From assembly GCA_031426215.1 (NCBI GenBank), contig JANPKU010000082.1, forward strand, positions 1 to 25,147: DNA of 25,147 nucleotides. Reading direction: 5' to 3'. Each line of letters opens with the position of its first letter. The first letter of the stretch is position 1. Positions 13,897 through 20,138 of the stretch are shown here, piece by piece. Both the position numbers and the translations under genes were made by a program. Below the pieces are notes generated by a model. The model ran no database searches. It saw nothing but the letters and a program-made list of their open reading frames with translations, and was not told the DNA's origin. Source of the DNA: Sva-07 sp031426215. GTDB taxonomy: Bacteria; Actinomycetota; Acidimicrobiia; Acidimicrobiales; Ilumatobacteraceae.

Positions 13897-16242
13897 GTGA
13901 TCTCCAGGCGGCGCCAACTCGACGACGACGTCGAGTCGATCCTCGTACCGGACGGTCGCCACTATCGGGCGTGGTGGCTGATTTTGCCGATCCTCGCCGT
14001 GTCGGCGGCGCTCGTGATCCTGACAGGCATCCGTGCCGGATCGGATCCCACGCCAGGCACGATCGGTGTGGTCGTCGGGATTGCCGTGCTCTCGCTGGTG
14101 GCGGTCGTGGCGACCATGCTGGAATCTCGGCGCATCGGTCGCCGTTTTCGCCACACGATCGATGAGCTTTCTCGAACCCAGTCGGAGATCCGCCGTCTGC
14201 TCGACGACCTGCCCGACGCGGTGATGGGCTTGAACGAACGCGGGGTGATCGAGACGGCCAACCGGAGGGCAGCGGTGCTCACCGGTCGCACAGTCGACGA
14301 ACTGGTCGGCCGGGCCTTCTTCGAGATGATCGGTGACGACGATCGCGAATCGGTCACCGAGCGCTGGCACTTCGACCGGCCAGATCCCATGTCACCGGAA
14401 CTCACCGGTGATGCAACCGGTCCGATCGGCAACCACGTCGTCTTCGAACTGGTGGACATGGTCGGTGACCCACACCTCGTCGAGGCGTCATTGCATCGTC
14501 CCGCCGTGTCCGACGGTCCGGACCGCGGGTTGGTGGTGCTCTTGCGTGACGTCACCGACCGGGCGCGAACGACGGTGGCGCTCGAGCAGGCCAGGCGTCG
14601 GTTCCAACAGGCGTTCCATTCCGCTCCCACCGGGATGGCGCTGGTCCGCCTCGACGACAGCCGCATCATCGATGCGAATCAATCGCTCGCCGACATGCTC
14701 GGTCGTTCGTTGGCTTCGTTGATCGGTGCCGGTATCCGTGAGATCACCCACCCCGACGATCTGCGTGCAGCAGCCACGCAACGTGCACGTCTGGAGCTCG
14801 GTATCGCCGACACGTATCTCCTCGAACAGCGGTACCTGCGCAGCGACGGTGAGTTCGTGTGGGCCCGCACCAGGGTGTCGGTCACCGAGGACGACGGCGT
14901 TGCGTTGGCGATCACGCACATCGAGGACGTCACCGATCAACGCTTGGCCGCTGAGCGATTGGTTCATGCGGCGACGCACGACGGACTCACCGAGCTGCCC
15001 AACCGGGCTGCACTCGTGGAACGCCTCGACGAGCTGCTCGTCGACGCACCCGTCGGTCAGATCTCGGTGCTGTTCATCGATCTCGACAACTTCAAGGTGG
15101 TCAACGACAGTCTCGGCCACGGTGTCGGCGACGAACTCCTGCGGCGGATTGCCGGCCGTCTGCGTCGCGTGATGCGCGACGCCGACCGCCTGGCACGATT
15201 CGGTGGAGACGAGTTCGTCGTCTTCGTCGACGGCGGCGTCGATCCGGCGATCGTGGCCGAACGACTGCGTCGAGCGGTGCAGCAGCCGCTGATCATCGAC
15301 GAACACGAACTCGTCGTCACCGCGAGCATCGGCTTCGCCGTGAACATCAGCAGCGATCTCACGGCCGATGACCTGTTGCGTGATGCCGATGCCGCGATGT
15401 ATCGCGCCAAGGCGTCGGGACGCGACCGGGTCGAAGCCTTCACCGAAGAGACGCGTGCGGCGTCGGTGGCTGCCCTGCAGACCTCGAGCGAACTGCGCCG
15501 CGGGCTGGAGCGAGGTGAGATCGTGCCGTACTTCCAGCCGATCGTCGACCTCGAGGGCGGCCAGGTGATCGGCTTCGAGGTGCTCGCGCGTTGGCTGCAC
15601 CCCGAACGTGGTCTGCTCGTGCCGGCACAGTTCCTGCCGATTGCCGAAGAGTCCGGGCTGATCGTCGACCTCGGCGGACGGATCCTGCGTGACTCGCTGG
15701 CACAGCTCGCGCACTGGCGAGCGGTCGGACTGCAGTTCGCATCGTGCTCGCTGTCGATCAACGTCGCCACCCAGCAGCTGATAGATGGCCGCTTCCTCGA
15801 CGTCGTCAGCGACGCACTCGGCGAGACGGGAATCGATGCCGATTCGCTCTGGCTCGAGATCACCGAGACCGCCCTGATGGCCGACACGAATGCGGCGGGA
15901 CGGGCCCTGCGCGACCTTCGCGGGCTCGGCCTGCACCTGTCAGTCGACGACTTCGGTACCGGGTACTCGTCGCTGACCTATCTCAAGCGTTTCCCGGTCG
16001 AGGCGATCAAGATCGATCGATCGTTCGTCACCGGGCTCGGGTTGGAGGCCAACGACACCTCGATCGTCGAGGCAGTCGTTCGTCTCGGACATTCGCTCGG
16101 CCTGAGTGTGGTTGCCGAGGGCGTCGAGACACCACTGCAACTCAACCGTCTTCGCGAGTTGGGATGCGACAAGGGGCAGGGCTACCTGTTCGGCCGCCCA
16201 CGGCCGGCGAGCATCACCGCCAACGAACGCGCCGAAGCCTGA
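13897..16242 (+). CDS. Membrane PAS-PAS-GGDEF-EAL cyclic di-GMP protein
   Basis: 781 residues from GTG13897; the open frame begins at 13774 inside cca, but GTG13897 has a -10 box 6 bases before it. Two membrane spans (about 26-45 and 55-75) are followed by a PAS domain (about 100-215), a second PAS (about 235-350), GGDEF (motif at 436-440, intact) and EAL. The inhibitory-site motif RDAD lies just before the GGDEF loop. The EAL signature reads EVL at 561-563, a common functional variant, and the DDFGTGYSSL loop begins at 684. Both cyclase and phosphodiesterase activity are therefore possible; many such hybrids use only one. PAS domains imply sensing of a small ligand or redox state. Confidence 0.93.
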   Translation: MISRRRQLDDDVESILVPDGRHYRAWWLILPILAVSAALVILTGIRAGSDPTPGTIGVVVGIAVLSLVAVVATMLESRRIGRRFRHTIDELSRTQSEIRRLLDDLPDAVMGLNERGVIETANRRAAVLTGRTVDELVGRAFFEMIGDDDRESVTERWHFDRPDPMSPELTGDATGPIGNHVVFELVDMVGDPHLVEASLHRPAVSDGPDRGLVVLLRDVTDRARTTVALEQARRRFQQAFHSAPTGMALVRLDDSRIIDANQSLADMLGRSLASLIGAGIREITHPDDLRAAATQRARLELGIADTYLLEQRYLRSDGEFVWARTRVSVTEDDGVALAITHIEDVTDQRLAAERLVHAATHDGLTELPNRAALVERLDELLVDAPVGQISVLFIDLDNFKVVNDSLGHGVGDELLRRIAGRLRRVMRDADRLARFGGDEFVVFVDGGVDPAIVAERLRRAVQQPLIIDEHELVVTASIGFAVNISSDLTADDLLRDADAAMYRAKASGRDRVEAFTEETRAASVAALQTSSELRRGLERGEIVPYFQPIVDLEGGQVIGFEVLARWLHPERGLLVPAQFLPIAEESGLIVDLGGRILRDSLAQLAHWRAVGLQFASCSLSINVATQQLIDGRFLDVVSDALGETGIDADSLWLEITETALMADTNAAGRALRDLRGLGLHLSVDDFGTGYSSLTYLKRFPVEAIKIDRSFVTGLGLEANDTSIVEAVVRLGHSLGLSVVAEGVETPLQLNRLRELGCDKGQGYLFGRPRPASITANERAEA

Positions 16243-16260
16243 ACCGTCCTCCCTTGCGGG

Positions 16261-16863
16261 TCAGGAACCTTCCTTGCGCGCACGCAGAATGAGGGTCGTG
16301 GGTGCCGGACCTGTTGCCGTGGCGCCGTGTTCGAGCAGTTGGTCGACTCGGAAATTTGCCCGGTTGAGCGCAGTGAACCACTCGCCGATCGTTCGGGCCC
16401 CCGTGCCGTAGGGATGCTCGGCCGAGATGTCGGCGTACGGATGCGGCATCGACATCACGAGTGGCATGCTCGGCTTCAAGATGCGGTGCACCTGACGAAG
16501 GAGTCGTCCGAGGTCGTCGACTCGGTCGATCGTGTGGGCGGCGAGCACCACCTCGCACGACGTCGACGCGACGTCGCCGAGATCGGCGAGATCGGTCTCG
16601 ATGCATTGCACCTGAACTTCGGCGGCAACGGCTCGTCGGCGGGTCTCGGCGATGCGGTCGGTGTCGGTGTCGATTGCGATCGACTTGGCACCGGCGTGGG
16701 CGAAGGCGATCGAGTTGAACCAGGGCGAGATACCGAGCTCGACCGCCCGTCTGCCATCACCGACCTCCCCGCAGAGTCGGAGTTCGGCGTCGCCCGGCGT
16801 GCCGGGCCCGTAGTTGATGTCGGCGAGCACGACATCCAGTGTGGCCGTTCGGCAGACCCGCAT
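16261..16863 (-). CDS. SAM-dependent methyltransferase
   Basis: About 200 residues if started at ATG16863. The nucleotide-binding motif I region is AVELGISPWFNSIAFAHAGAKS, followed by an acidic residue strand (SIAIDTDTDRIA), a motif-II-like region ('TSCEVVLAAHTIDRVDD') and LRQVHRILKPSMPLVMSMPHP, the pattern of class I methyltransferases of the Methyltransf_11/25 type. The substrate is unknown. No ribosome binding site or -10 box clearly fixes the start; GTG codons up to about 40 bases upstream are alternatives. It converges on the GGDEF-EAL gene (18-base gap) and is divergent from the DUF5318 gene. Confidence 0.75.
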   Translation of the reverse strand: MRVCRTATLDVVLADINYGPGTPGDAELRLCGEVGDGRRAVELGISPWFNSIAFAHAGAKSIAIDTDTDRIAETRRRAVAAEVQVQCIETDLADLGDVASTSCEVVLAAHTIDRVDDLGRLLRQVHRILKPSMPLVMSMPHPYADISAEHPYGTGARTIGEWFTALNRANFRVDQLLEHGATATGPAPTTLILRARKEGS

Positions 16864-16909
16864 CGGGGATCGGCCGACGCACCACGCACGACGGCTGCGT
16901 GCCACCCGG

Positions 16910-16915
16910 TATCCT
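16910..16915 (+). promoter_or_regulatory. -10 box for a (near-)leaderless DUF5318 transcript
   Basis: TATCCT, then 8 bases, then ATG16924. No Shine-Dalgarno-like purine run is present between them. Confidence 0.5.
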
Positions 16916-16923
16916 CGGCGCCC

Positions 16924-17340
16924 ATGGCGTTCACGGTCGGCGCACTCCGCGGGTCCGATGGCTCGCGCGGGCTGGTCGACCATCGACTGGCCCGGAGAAT
17001 GCTGATCAGCCAGGTGAAGAAGGGTCGCGTTCCGCTCGACCAGGTGTGTGACGCCCACCCCGAATTGATCCGTGCGGCGCGCAATGTGGGCACGCAGACC
17101 GCCACCCGCTGTCCGATCTGCGAAGAGGCCGACCTCAAGCTGGTCACCTACGTGTTCGGTCCGCGTCTGTCGGCGCAAGGGCGGTGCGTGTCGACCGCGA
17201 AGGAGATGCGCCAGCTCAACGACCGCTCCGAGGACCTGAGCGCTTACGTCGTCGAAGCATGCGTCGAGTGCCGCTGGAACCACTTGCTCCGGGTGATTCC
17301 GGTGGGCGGCCGACGGCCGGCGAAACGCGCCTCTCGGTGA
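16924..17340 (+). CDS. DUF5318 family zinc-ribbon-like protein
   Basis: 138 residues. Two CxxC pairs, CPIC (63-66) and CVEC (113-116), suggest one zinc-binding site. The N-terminal half is helical and basic (LVDHRLARRMLISQVKKGRV). The pattern fits the DUF5318 family (Rv0049 in M. tuberculosis), found close to rpsF-ssb-rpsR-rplI in actinobacteria, where it often precedes a penicillin-binding protein. Here a lipoprotein gene follows instead, overlapping by 4 bases (GTGA). The function is not known. Confidence 0.75.
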   Translation: MAFTVGALRGSDGSRGLVDHRLARRMLISQVKKGRVPLDQVCDAHPELIRAARNVGTQTATRCPICEEADLKLVTYVFGPRLSAQGRCVSTAKEMRQLNDRSEDLSAYVVEACVECRWNHLLRVIPVGGRRPAKRASR

Positions 17341-17990
17341 CGGTGCAGACGTTCTTGCGGTCGGCGTTGCTCGGGATTTTGATGACGGCGGCGGGACTGG
17401 CGGCGTGTGCCGATGATCCGGACGCAGCGGTCGGCGGCGGTGCGACCACCTCGATCGTTGACACGTCGTCCGCGCCCGACTCGACGACGGCGCCCGACTC
17501 GACGACCACTCCCGACTCGACGACCACTCCCGATTCGACACTGCGAGGGGGTTCGCAGCCCGAGGGCTTCACCACGATCCGAGCGCGGATCACGGAACCC
17601 GACGGCGAAGTGTGTGAGGTGTGCTTGTGGTTGGCCGACGACGGTGCGGAGCGCGGTCGCGGTCTGATGGGGGTGACCGACCTCGGCGATGCCGTCGGCA
17701 TGGCGTTCGTCTTCGAGGAGGCGACGACGGGCTCGTTCTACATGTTCGAGACCCCCAGTCCGTTGTCGATCGCCTGGTTCGCGCCGGACGGTCGTCACGT
17801 CGGCCAGGCCGACATGGAGCCGTGTCTCGACACCCCGGCCGGCGACTGCCCGCTGTATTCGCCGAACGCAGAATATGACCTGGCGATCGAGGTGTTCGAC
17901 GGCGGTCTCGAACCCCTGGGTCTCGGGCCGGGATCGACGGTCGAGCTGATCGAGGGTTCGCAAGCCGAGCGCTGCCCGCTGTCGCCGTGA
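17337..17990 (+). CDS. DUF192 lipoprotein
   Basis: 217 residues from GTG17337, which overlaps the preceding stop as GTGA. The N-terminus has a hydrophobic stretch ending in the lipobox LAAC (Cys24), so it is probably a membrane-anchored lipoprotein. A repetitive Pro-Asp-Ser-Thr linker (about 45-70) leads to a DUF192 domain (about 75-210) with the family motif RGLMGVTDL, followed by GMAFVFEEATTGSFYM and LYSPNAEYDLAIEV. DUF192 proteins are small beta-barrel proteins of unclear function. An alternative GTG two codons later is possible. Confidence 0.8.
   Translation: MTVQTFLRSALLGILMTAAGLAACADDPDAAVGGGATTSIVDTSSAPDSTTAPDSTTTPDSTTTPDSTLRGGSQPEGFTTIRARITEPDGEVCEVCLWLADDGAERGRGLMGVTDLGDAVGMAFVFEEATTGSFYMFETPSPLSIAWFAPDGRHVGQADMEPCLDTPAGDCPLYSPNAEYDLAIEVFDGGLEPLGLGPGSTVELIEGSQAERCPLSP
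17475..17540 (+). repeat. 18-base tandem repeat in the lipoprotein linker
   Basis: About 3.6 copies of an 18-base unit (consensus CCCGACTCGACGACCACT) start at 17475, 17493, 17511 and 17529. Each copy encodes the six-residue unit PDSTT[A/T]. It forms a flexible, possibly glycosylated spacer between the lipid anchor and the DUF192 domain, and is a likely length-variable locus. Confidence 0.8.
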
Positions 17991-18022
17991 GCCGTCTCGC
18001 CAACTCTGCGACACCCCCGCTC

Positions 18023-18028
18023 TACGGT
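18023..18028 (+). promoter_or_regulatory. -10 box upstream of the rpsF operon / leader ORF
   Basis: TACGGT, then 7 bases, then an ATG at 18036. It fits the same TANNNT leaderless pattern as other starts in this window. A second TANNNT (TAAGGT, 18068-18073) lies downstream and could be the real rpsF promoter. Confidence 0.4.
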
Positions 18029-18035
18029 GGACGCC

Positions 18036-18170
18036 ATGACACCGAACGCGACATCAGTCGGCCCCGATAAGGTAGACAGGTCCATATTCACCCTGCCCCA
18101 TACCGGGGCTCCCGCTGCGGGGCTGTCATCAGGCACTCGTGGGGGATCCGAAGGGAGGAAACACGCATGA
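18036..18170 (+). CDS. Candidate 44-codon leader ORF before rpsF
   Basis: An ATG 7 bases after a TACGGT box opens a 44-codon frame (starting MTPNATSVGPDKVDRS) that stops at 18168-18170, overlapping the first rpsF ATG as ATGA. The peptide has no recognisable domain; it is rich in Gly, Ser, Pro and Thr. The overlap would couple rpsF translation to it. It may be chance, since the rpsF leader also carries RNA hairpins and a good ribosome binding site of its own. Confidence 0.3.
   Translation: MTPNATSVGPDKVDRSIFTLPHTGAPAAGLSSGTRGGSEGRKHA
18095..18123 (+). promoter_or_regulatory. Possible S6:S18 autoregulatory leader structure
   Basis: Two alternative hairpins share bases: GCCCC (18095-18099) with GGGGC (18105-18109), loop ATACC; and GCTCCCG (18108-18114) with CGGGGC (18118-18123), loop CTG. 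Bacterial rpsF leaders are known to bind the S6-S18 complex through a structure with an exposed CCG; a CCG is present at 18103-18105. The assignment to that motif is inference. Confidence 0.3.
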
Positions 18171-18499
18171 TGCGTGCATACGAAATGATGATCATCATCG
18201 ACGGCGACGTCGATGACCCCAAGGCCCAGTCCTGGATGAAGTCGGTGACCGACGCTGTTGCGACCGCTGGCGGCGTACTCCACGGCAAGATCGATTGGTG
18301 GGGTAAGCGCCAGTTCGCCTATCCGATCAACAAGAAGCCGTCGGGCTACTACATGGTCGCCCAGATCGTGGCACCCGCCGGATCTCTCGACGAACTCGAG
18401 CGCACGCTCCGCCTCGCGGACGATGTGGTCCGTCACAAGCTCATCCGTCTGCCCGAGGCCGAGGCCGAGCGCCGCGGCATGGCAGTGCCCGCCGCCTGA
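18167..18499 (+). CDS. rpsF: 30S ribosomal protein bS6
   Basis: 110 residues, a ribosomal protein of the 30S platform that pairs with S18. It begins MMRAYEMMIIIDGDVDD, and the core segment 'WWGKRQFAYPINKKPSGYYM' is diagnostic of S6. GGGAGG (18153-18158) is a strong ribosome binding site for ATG18167 or ATG18170. First gene of the S6-SSB-S18-L9 operon, whose order is conserved. Confidence 0.97.
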   Translation: MMRAYEMMIIIDGDVDDPKAQSWMKSVTDAVATAGGVLHGKIDWWGKRQFAYPINKKPSGYYMVAQIVAPAGSLDELERTLRLADDVVRHKLIRLPEAEAERRGMAVPAA

Positions 18500-18527
18500 G
18501 CGCGACGGTCGACCAAAGGGGAACAAC

Positions 18528-18986
18528 ATGGCATCAGAGAACAGCGTCACGCTGGTCGGCAATCTCACCAAGGATCCCGAGCTGCGCTACACGACCGGTG
18601 GTCGTGGCGTCGCCAGTTTCGGCCTGGCCGTGAACCGTCGCTACCAGGTCAATGGTGAATGGCAAGAGCAGGTCTCGTTCTTCAACGTCGTTGCGTGGGG
18701 TGACCTCGGCGAGAACGTCGCTGCGTCCCTCAACAAGGGCAATCGCGCCATCGTCACCGGTCGGTTGGAGCAGCGCTCCTACGAGACCAAGGAAGGCGAG
18801 AAGCGCAACGTCACCGAGGTCATCGCCGATGAACTCGGCCCGAGCCTGCGCTGGGCGCAAGCACAAGTCGAGCGCATCAGCCGCGACGATGCCACCACCT
18901 CCAGCGGTGGTGGCGGCGGAGCTGGCGGCGGCGGCGGCGGACGGAGCGCCCCTGATCCCGTGTACGGCGACGAAGAGCCGTTCTGA
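18528..18986 (+). CDS. ssb: Single-stranded DNA-binding protein
   Basis: 152 residues. The OB-fold spans about 1-110 ('SVTLVGNLTKDPELRYT', 'VSFFNVVAWGDLGENVAASL'). A glycine-rich linker (about 124-138) leads to the acidic tip DEEPF, the protein-interaction tail that recruits replication and repair partners. ATG18528 is preceded by AAAGGGGAA. The longer open frame overlaps rpsF and is not used. Located between rpsF and rpsR as in most bacteria. Confidence 0.97.
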   Translation: MASENSVTLVGNLTKDPELRYTTGGRGVASFGLAVNRRYQVNGEWQEQVSFFNVVAWGDLGENVAASLNKGNRAIVTGRLEQRSYETKEGEKRNVTEVIADELGPSLRWAQAQVERISRDDATTSSGGGGGAGGGGGGRSAPDPVYGDEEPF

Positions 18987-19037
18987 GTTTTCCTCGAAGT
19001 ATCGAAGTTCTGATTTTCCAGTCGTAAGGAACCACCA

Positions 19038-19487
19038 ATGGCAAGCAAGAAGAACAAGGCGCGAAGCGCCCGTGACCTGAACCCACGCAAGTTCAAGAAG
19101 AAGACGAGCATCCTCGTCATCGAGAAGGTCGAGTACATCGACTACAAAGATGTCGACCTGCTCGGGCGCTTCATGAGCGATCGGGCCAAGATCAAGAATC
19201 GTCGAGTCGCCGGCAACACGCTGCAGCAGCAGCGAGAGGTCGCCAACGCGGTCAAGGTCGCTCGCGAGATGGCGCTGCTGCCGTACGCGAAGCGCGTCGC
19301 CTCCACCCGCACCGGCGGCCGTGGGCGAGACGGAGGCCGTGACGGTGGACGCGAGGGCGGTCGCGAAGGCGGTCGCGATCGCGAGACCAGCTTGAACGAC
19401 GACGTGAACGACACCACGCTCGACGTGTCGATCGACGGTGCCGAAGGTATCGAGTCGACCGACATCACCGAGACCGAGGAGGTCTGA
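19038..19487 (+). CDS. rpsR: 30S ribosomal protein bS18 with long C-terminal tail
   Basis: 149 residues against the usual 75-90. The S18 core is residues 1-90 ('NPRKFKKKTSILVIEKVEYIDYKDV'), without cysteines, so a zinc-free type. Residues about 92-116 are an Arg/Gly-rich run with repeated GGR[D/E] units, and 118-149 are acidic (about 12 Asp/Glu). AAGGA precedes the ATG. The tail is likely real: the stop lies 3 bases before the rplI ATG, and the rplI ribosome binding site (GAGG) is inside the last codons. Confidence 0.95.
   Translation: MASKKNKARSARDLNPRKFKKKTSILVIEKVEYIDYKDVDLLGRFMSDRAKIKNRRVAGNTLQQQREVANAVKVAREMALLPYAKRVASTRTGGRGRDGGRDGGREGGREGGRDRETSLNDDVNDTTLDVSIDGAEGIESTDITETEEV
19312..19386 (+). 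repeat. GGR[D/E] repeat in the rpsR tail
   Basis: Imperfect tandem repeats of about 12 bases (GGCGGTCGCGAA and variants) encode the Arg/Gly-rich segment of the S18 tail. RGG-like sequences in proteins often contact RNA. Confidence 0.7.
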
Positions 19488-19490
19488 GCG

Positions 19491-19937
19491 ATGAAGGTCA
19501 TTCTCCGTTCCGATCTCGACGGCCTCGGCAAGCGCGGTGACATCGTCGAGGTGGCCGATGGCCACGCCCGCAACTTCCTGTTCCCGAAGGGTCATGCAAT
19601 CGTGGCGTCCGACGGCGCAGTCGATCAGGCCGGTCGTATGCGCTCAGCGCGCGACCAGCGAGACTCCAGTGCTCGCGACGCCGCCACCCAGATTGCCAGC
19701 AAGCTCGTGCCGAAGGTGATCACCGTCGCCGTCAAGGCGGGTCCGGAAGGCAAGCTCTTCGGCTCGGTCCATGCAGCCGACATCGTCGCCGCCGTCCTGG
19801 AGCAGACCGACATCGAACTCGATCGTCGTCAGCTCGAGGTCGACGTCATCAAGACGACAGGTCAGCACACGGCGACCGCGTCGCTGCATCAGGACGTGTC
19901 GTTCCCGATCACGATCGACGTCGTCGCCGCCGACTGA
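19491..19937 (+). CDS. rplI: 50S ribosomal protein bL9
   Basis: 148 residues, the elongated L9 protein that binds 23S rRNA near the L1 stalk. The N-terminal signature MKVILRSDLDGLGKRGDIVEVADGHARN and 'FLFPKGHAIVA' are diagnostic. A helical connector follows and then a C-terminal domain. The start is set by GAGG at 19479-19482 and the close spacing to rpsR. Last gene of the S6 operon. Confidence 0.97.
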   Translation: MKVILRSDLDGLGKRGDIVEVADGHARNFLFPKGHAIVASDGAVDQAGRMRSARDQRDSSARDAATQIASKLVPKVITVAVKAGPEGKLFGSVHAADIVAAVLEQTDIELDRRQLEVDVIKTTGQHTATASLHQDVSFPITIDVVAAD

Positions 19938-19948
19938 CGTCCACTGCC

Positions 19949-19971
19949 GGGCCGCCCAGGCGACCGGGCCC
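19949..19971. terminator. Possible terminator hairpin after rplI
   Basis: GGGCC (19949-19953) pairs with GGCCC (19967-19971), and CGCC-CA-GGCG (19953-19962) forms a second stem within. It lies 11 bases after the rplI stop. No T-run follows, so termination would be partial or Rho-assisted. Confidence 0.3.
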
Positions 19972-19975
19972 ATGG

Positions 19976-19981
19976 TTGACA
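19976..19981 (+). promoter_or_regulatory. Candidate -35 element for dnaB
   Basis: TTGACA is a perfect -35 hexamer about 160 bases before the dnaB ATG. The -10 at normal spacing is poor (TGATCC at 19999-20004). The DnaA-box-like sites begin just after it. Confidence 0.3.
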
Positions 19982-20011
19982 CAACTCGGCAATCACTCTG
20001 ATCCGGCGCGC

Positions 20012-20065
20012 CTGCCCACAGGTGTGTCCACAGCGGTTGTCCACAGAGTCGCCGGTTTTTCCACA
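20012..20065 (+). promoter_or_regulatory. DnaA-box cluster in the dnaB leader
   Basis: Four sites in the same orientation: CTGCCCACA (20012-20020), GTGTCCACA (20024-20032), TTGTCCACA (20037-20045) and TTTTCCACA (20057-20065). The third is an exact TTGTCCACA box; the fourth matches TT(A/T)TNCACA. Starts are 12, 13 and 20 bases apart. They sit between rplI and dnaB and could let DnaA regulate dnaB, or form a titration or accessory origin element. Confidence 0.6.
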
Positions 20066-20138
20066 GCCGGTCAACAGCGAAAACCCAGGGTTGTTCCTCT
20101 TCCGCCACACAGGAACTCCCTGGAAGAGTGGGGCCCCC

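Noticed and set aside
16864..17541. Upstream extension of the methyltransferase frame
   Set aside because: It lies opposite the DUF5318 and DUF192 genes, and the extra residues are Arg/Ser/Pro-rich without a fold.
20022..20138. Start of dnaB at the upstream ATG (20022)
   Set aside because: The extra 39 residues would be encoded by the DnaA-box cluster and do not look like a DnaB N-terminus; ATG20139 gives the normal one.
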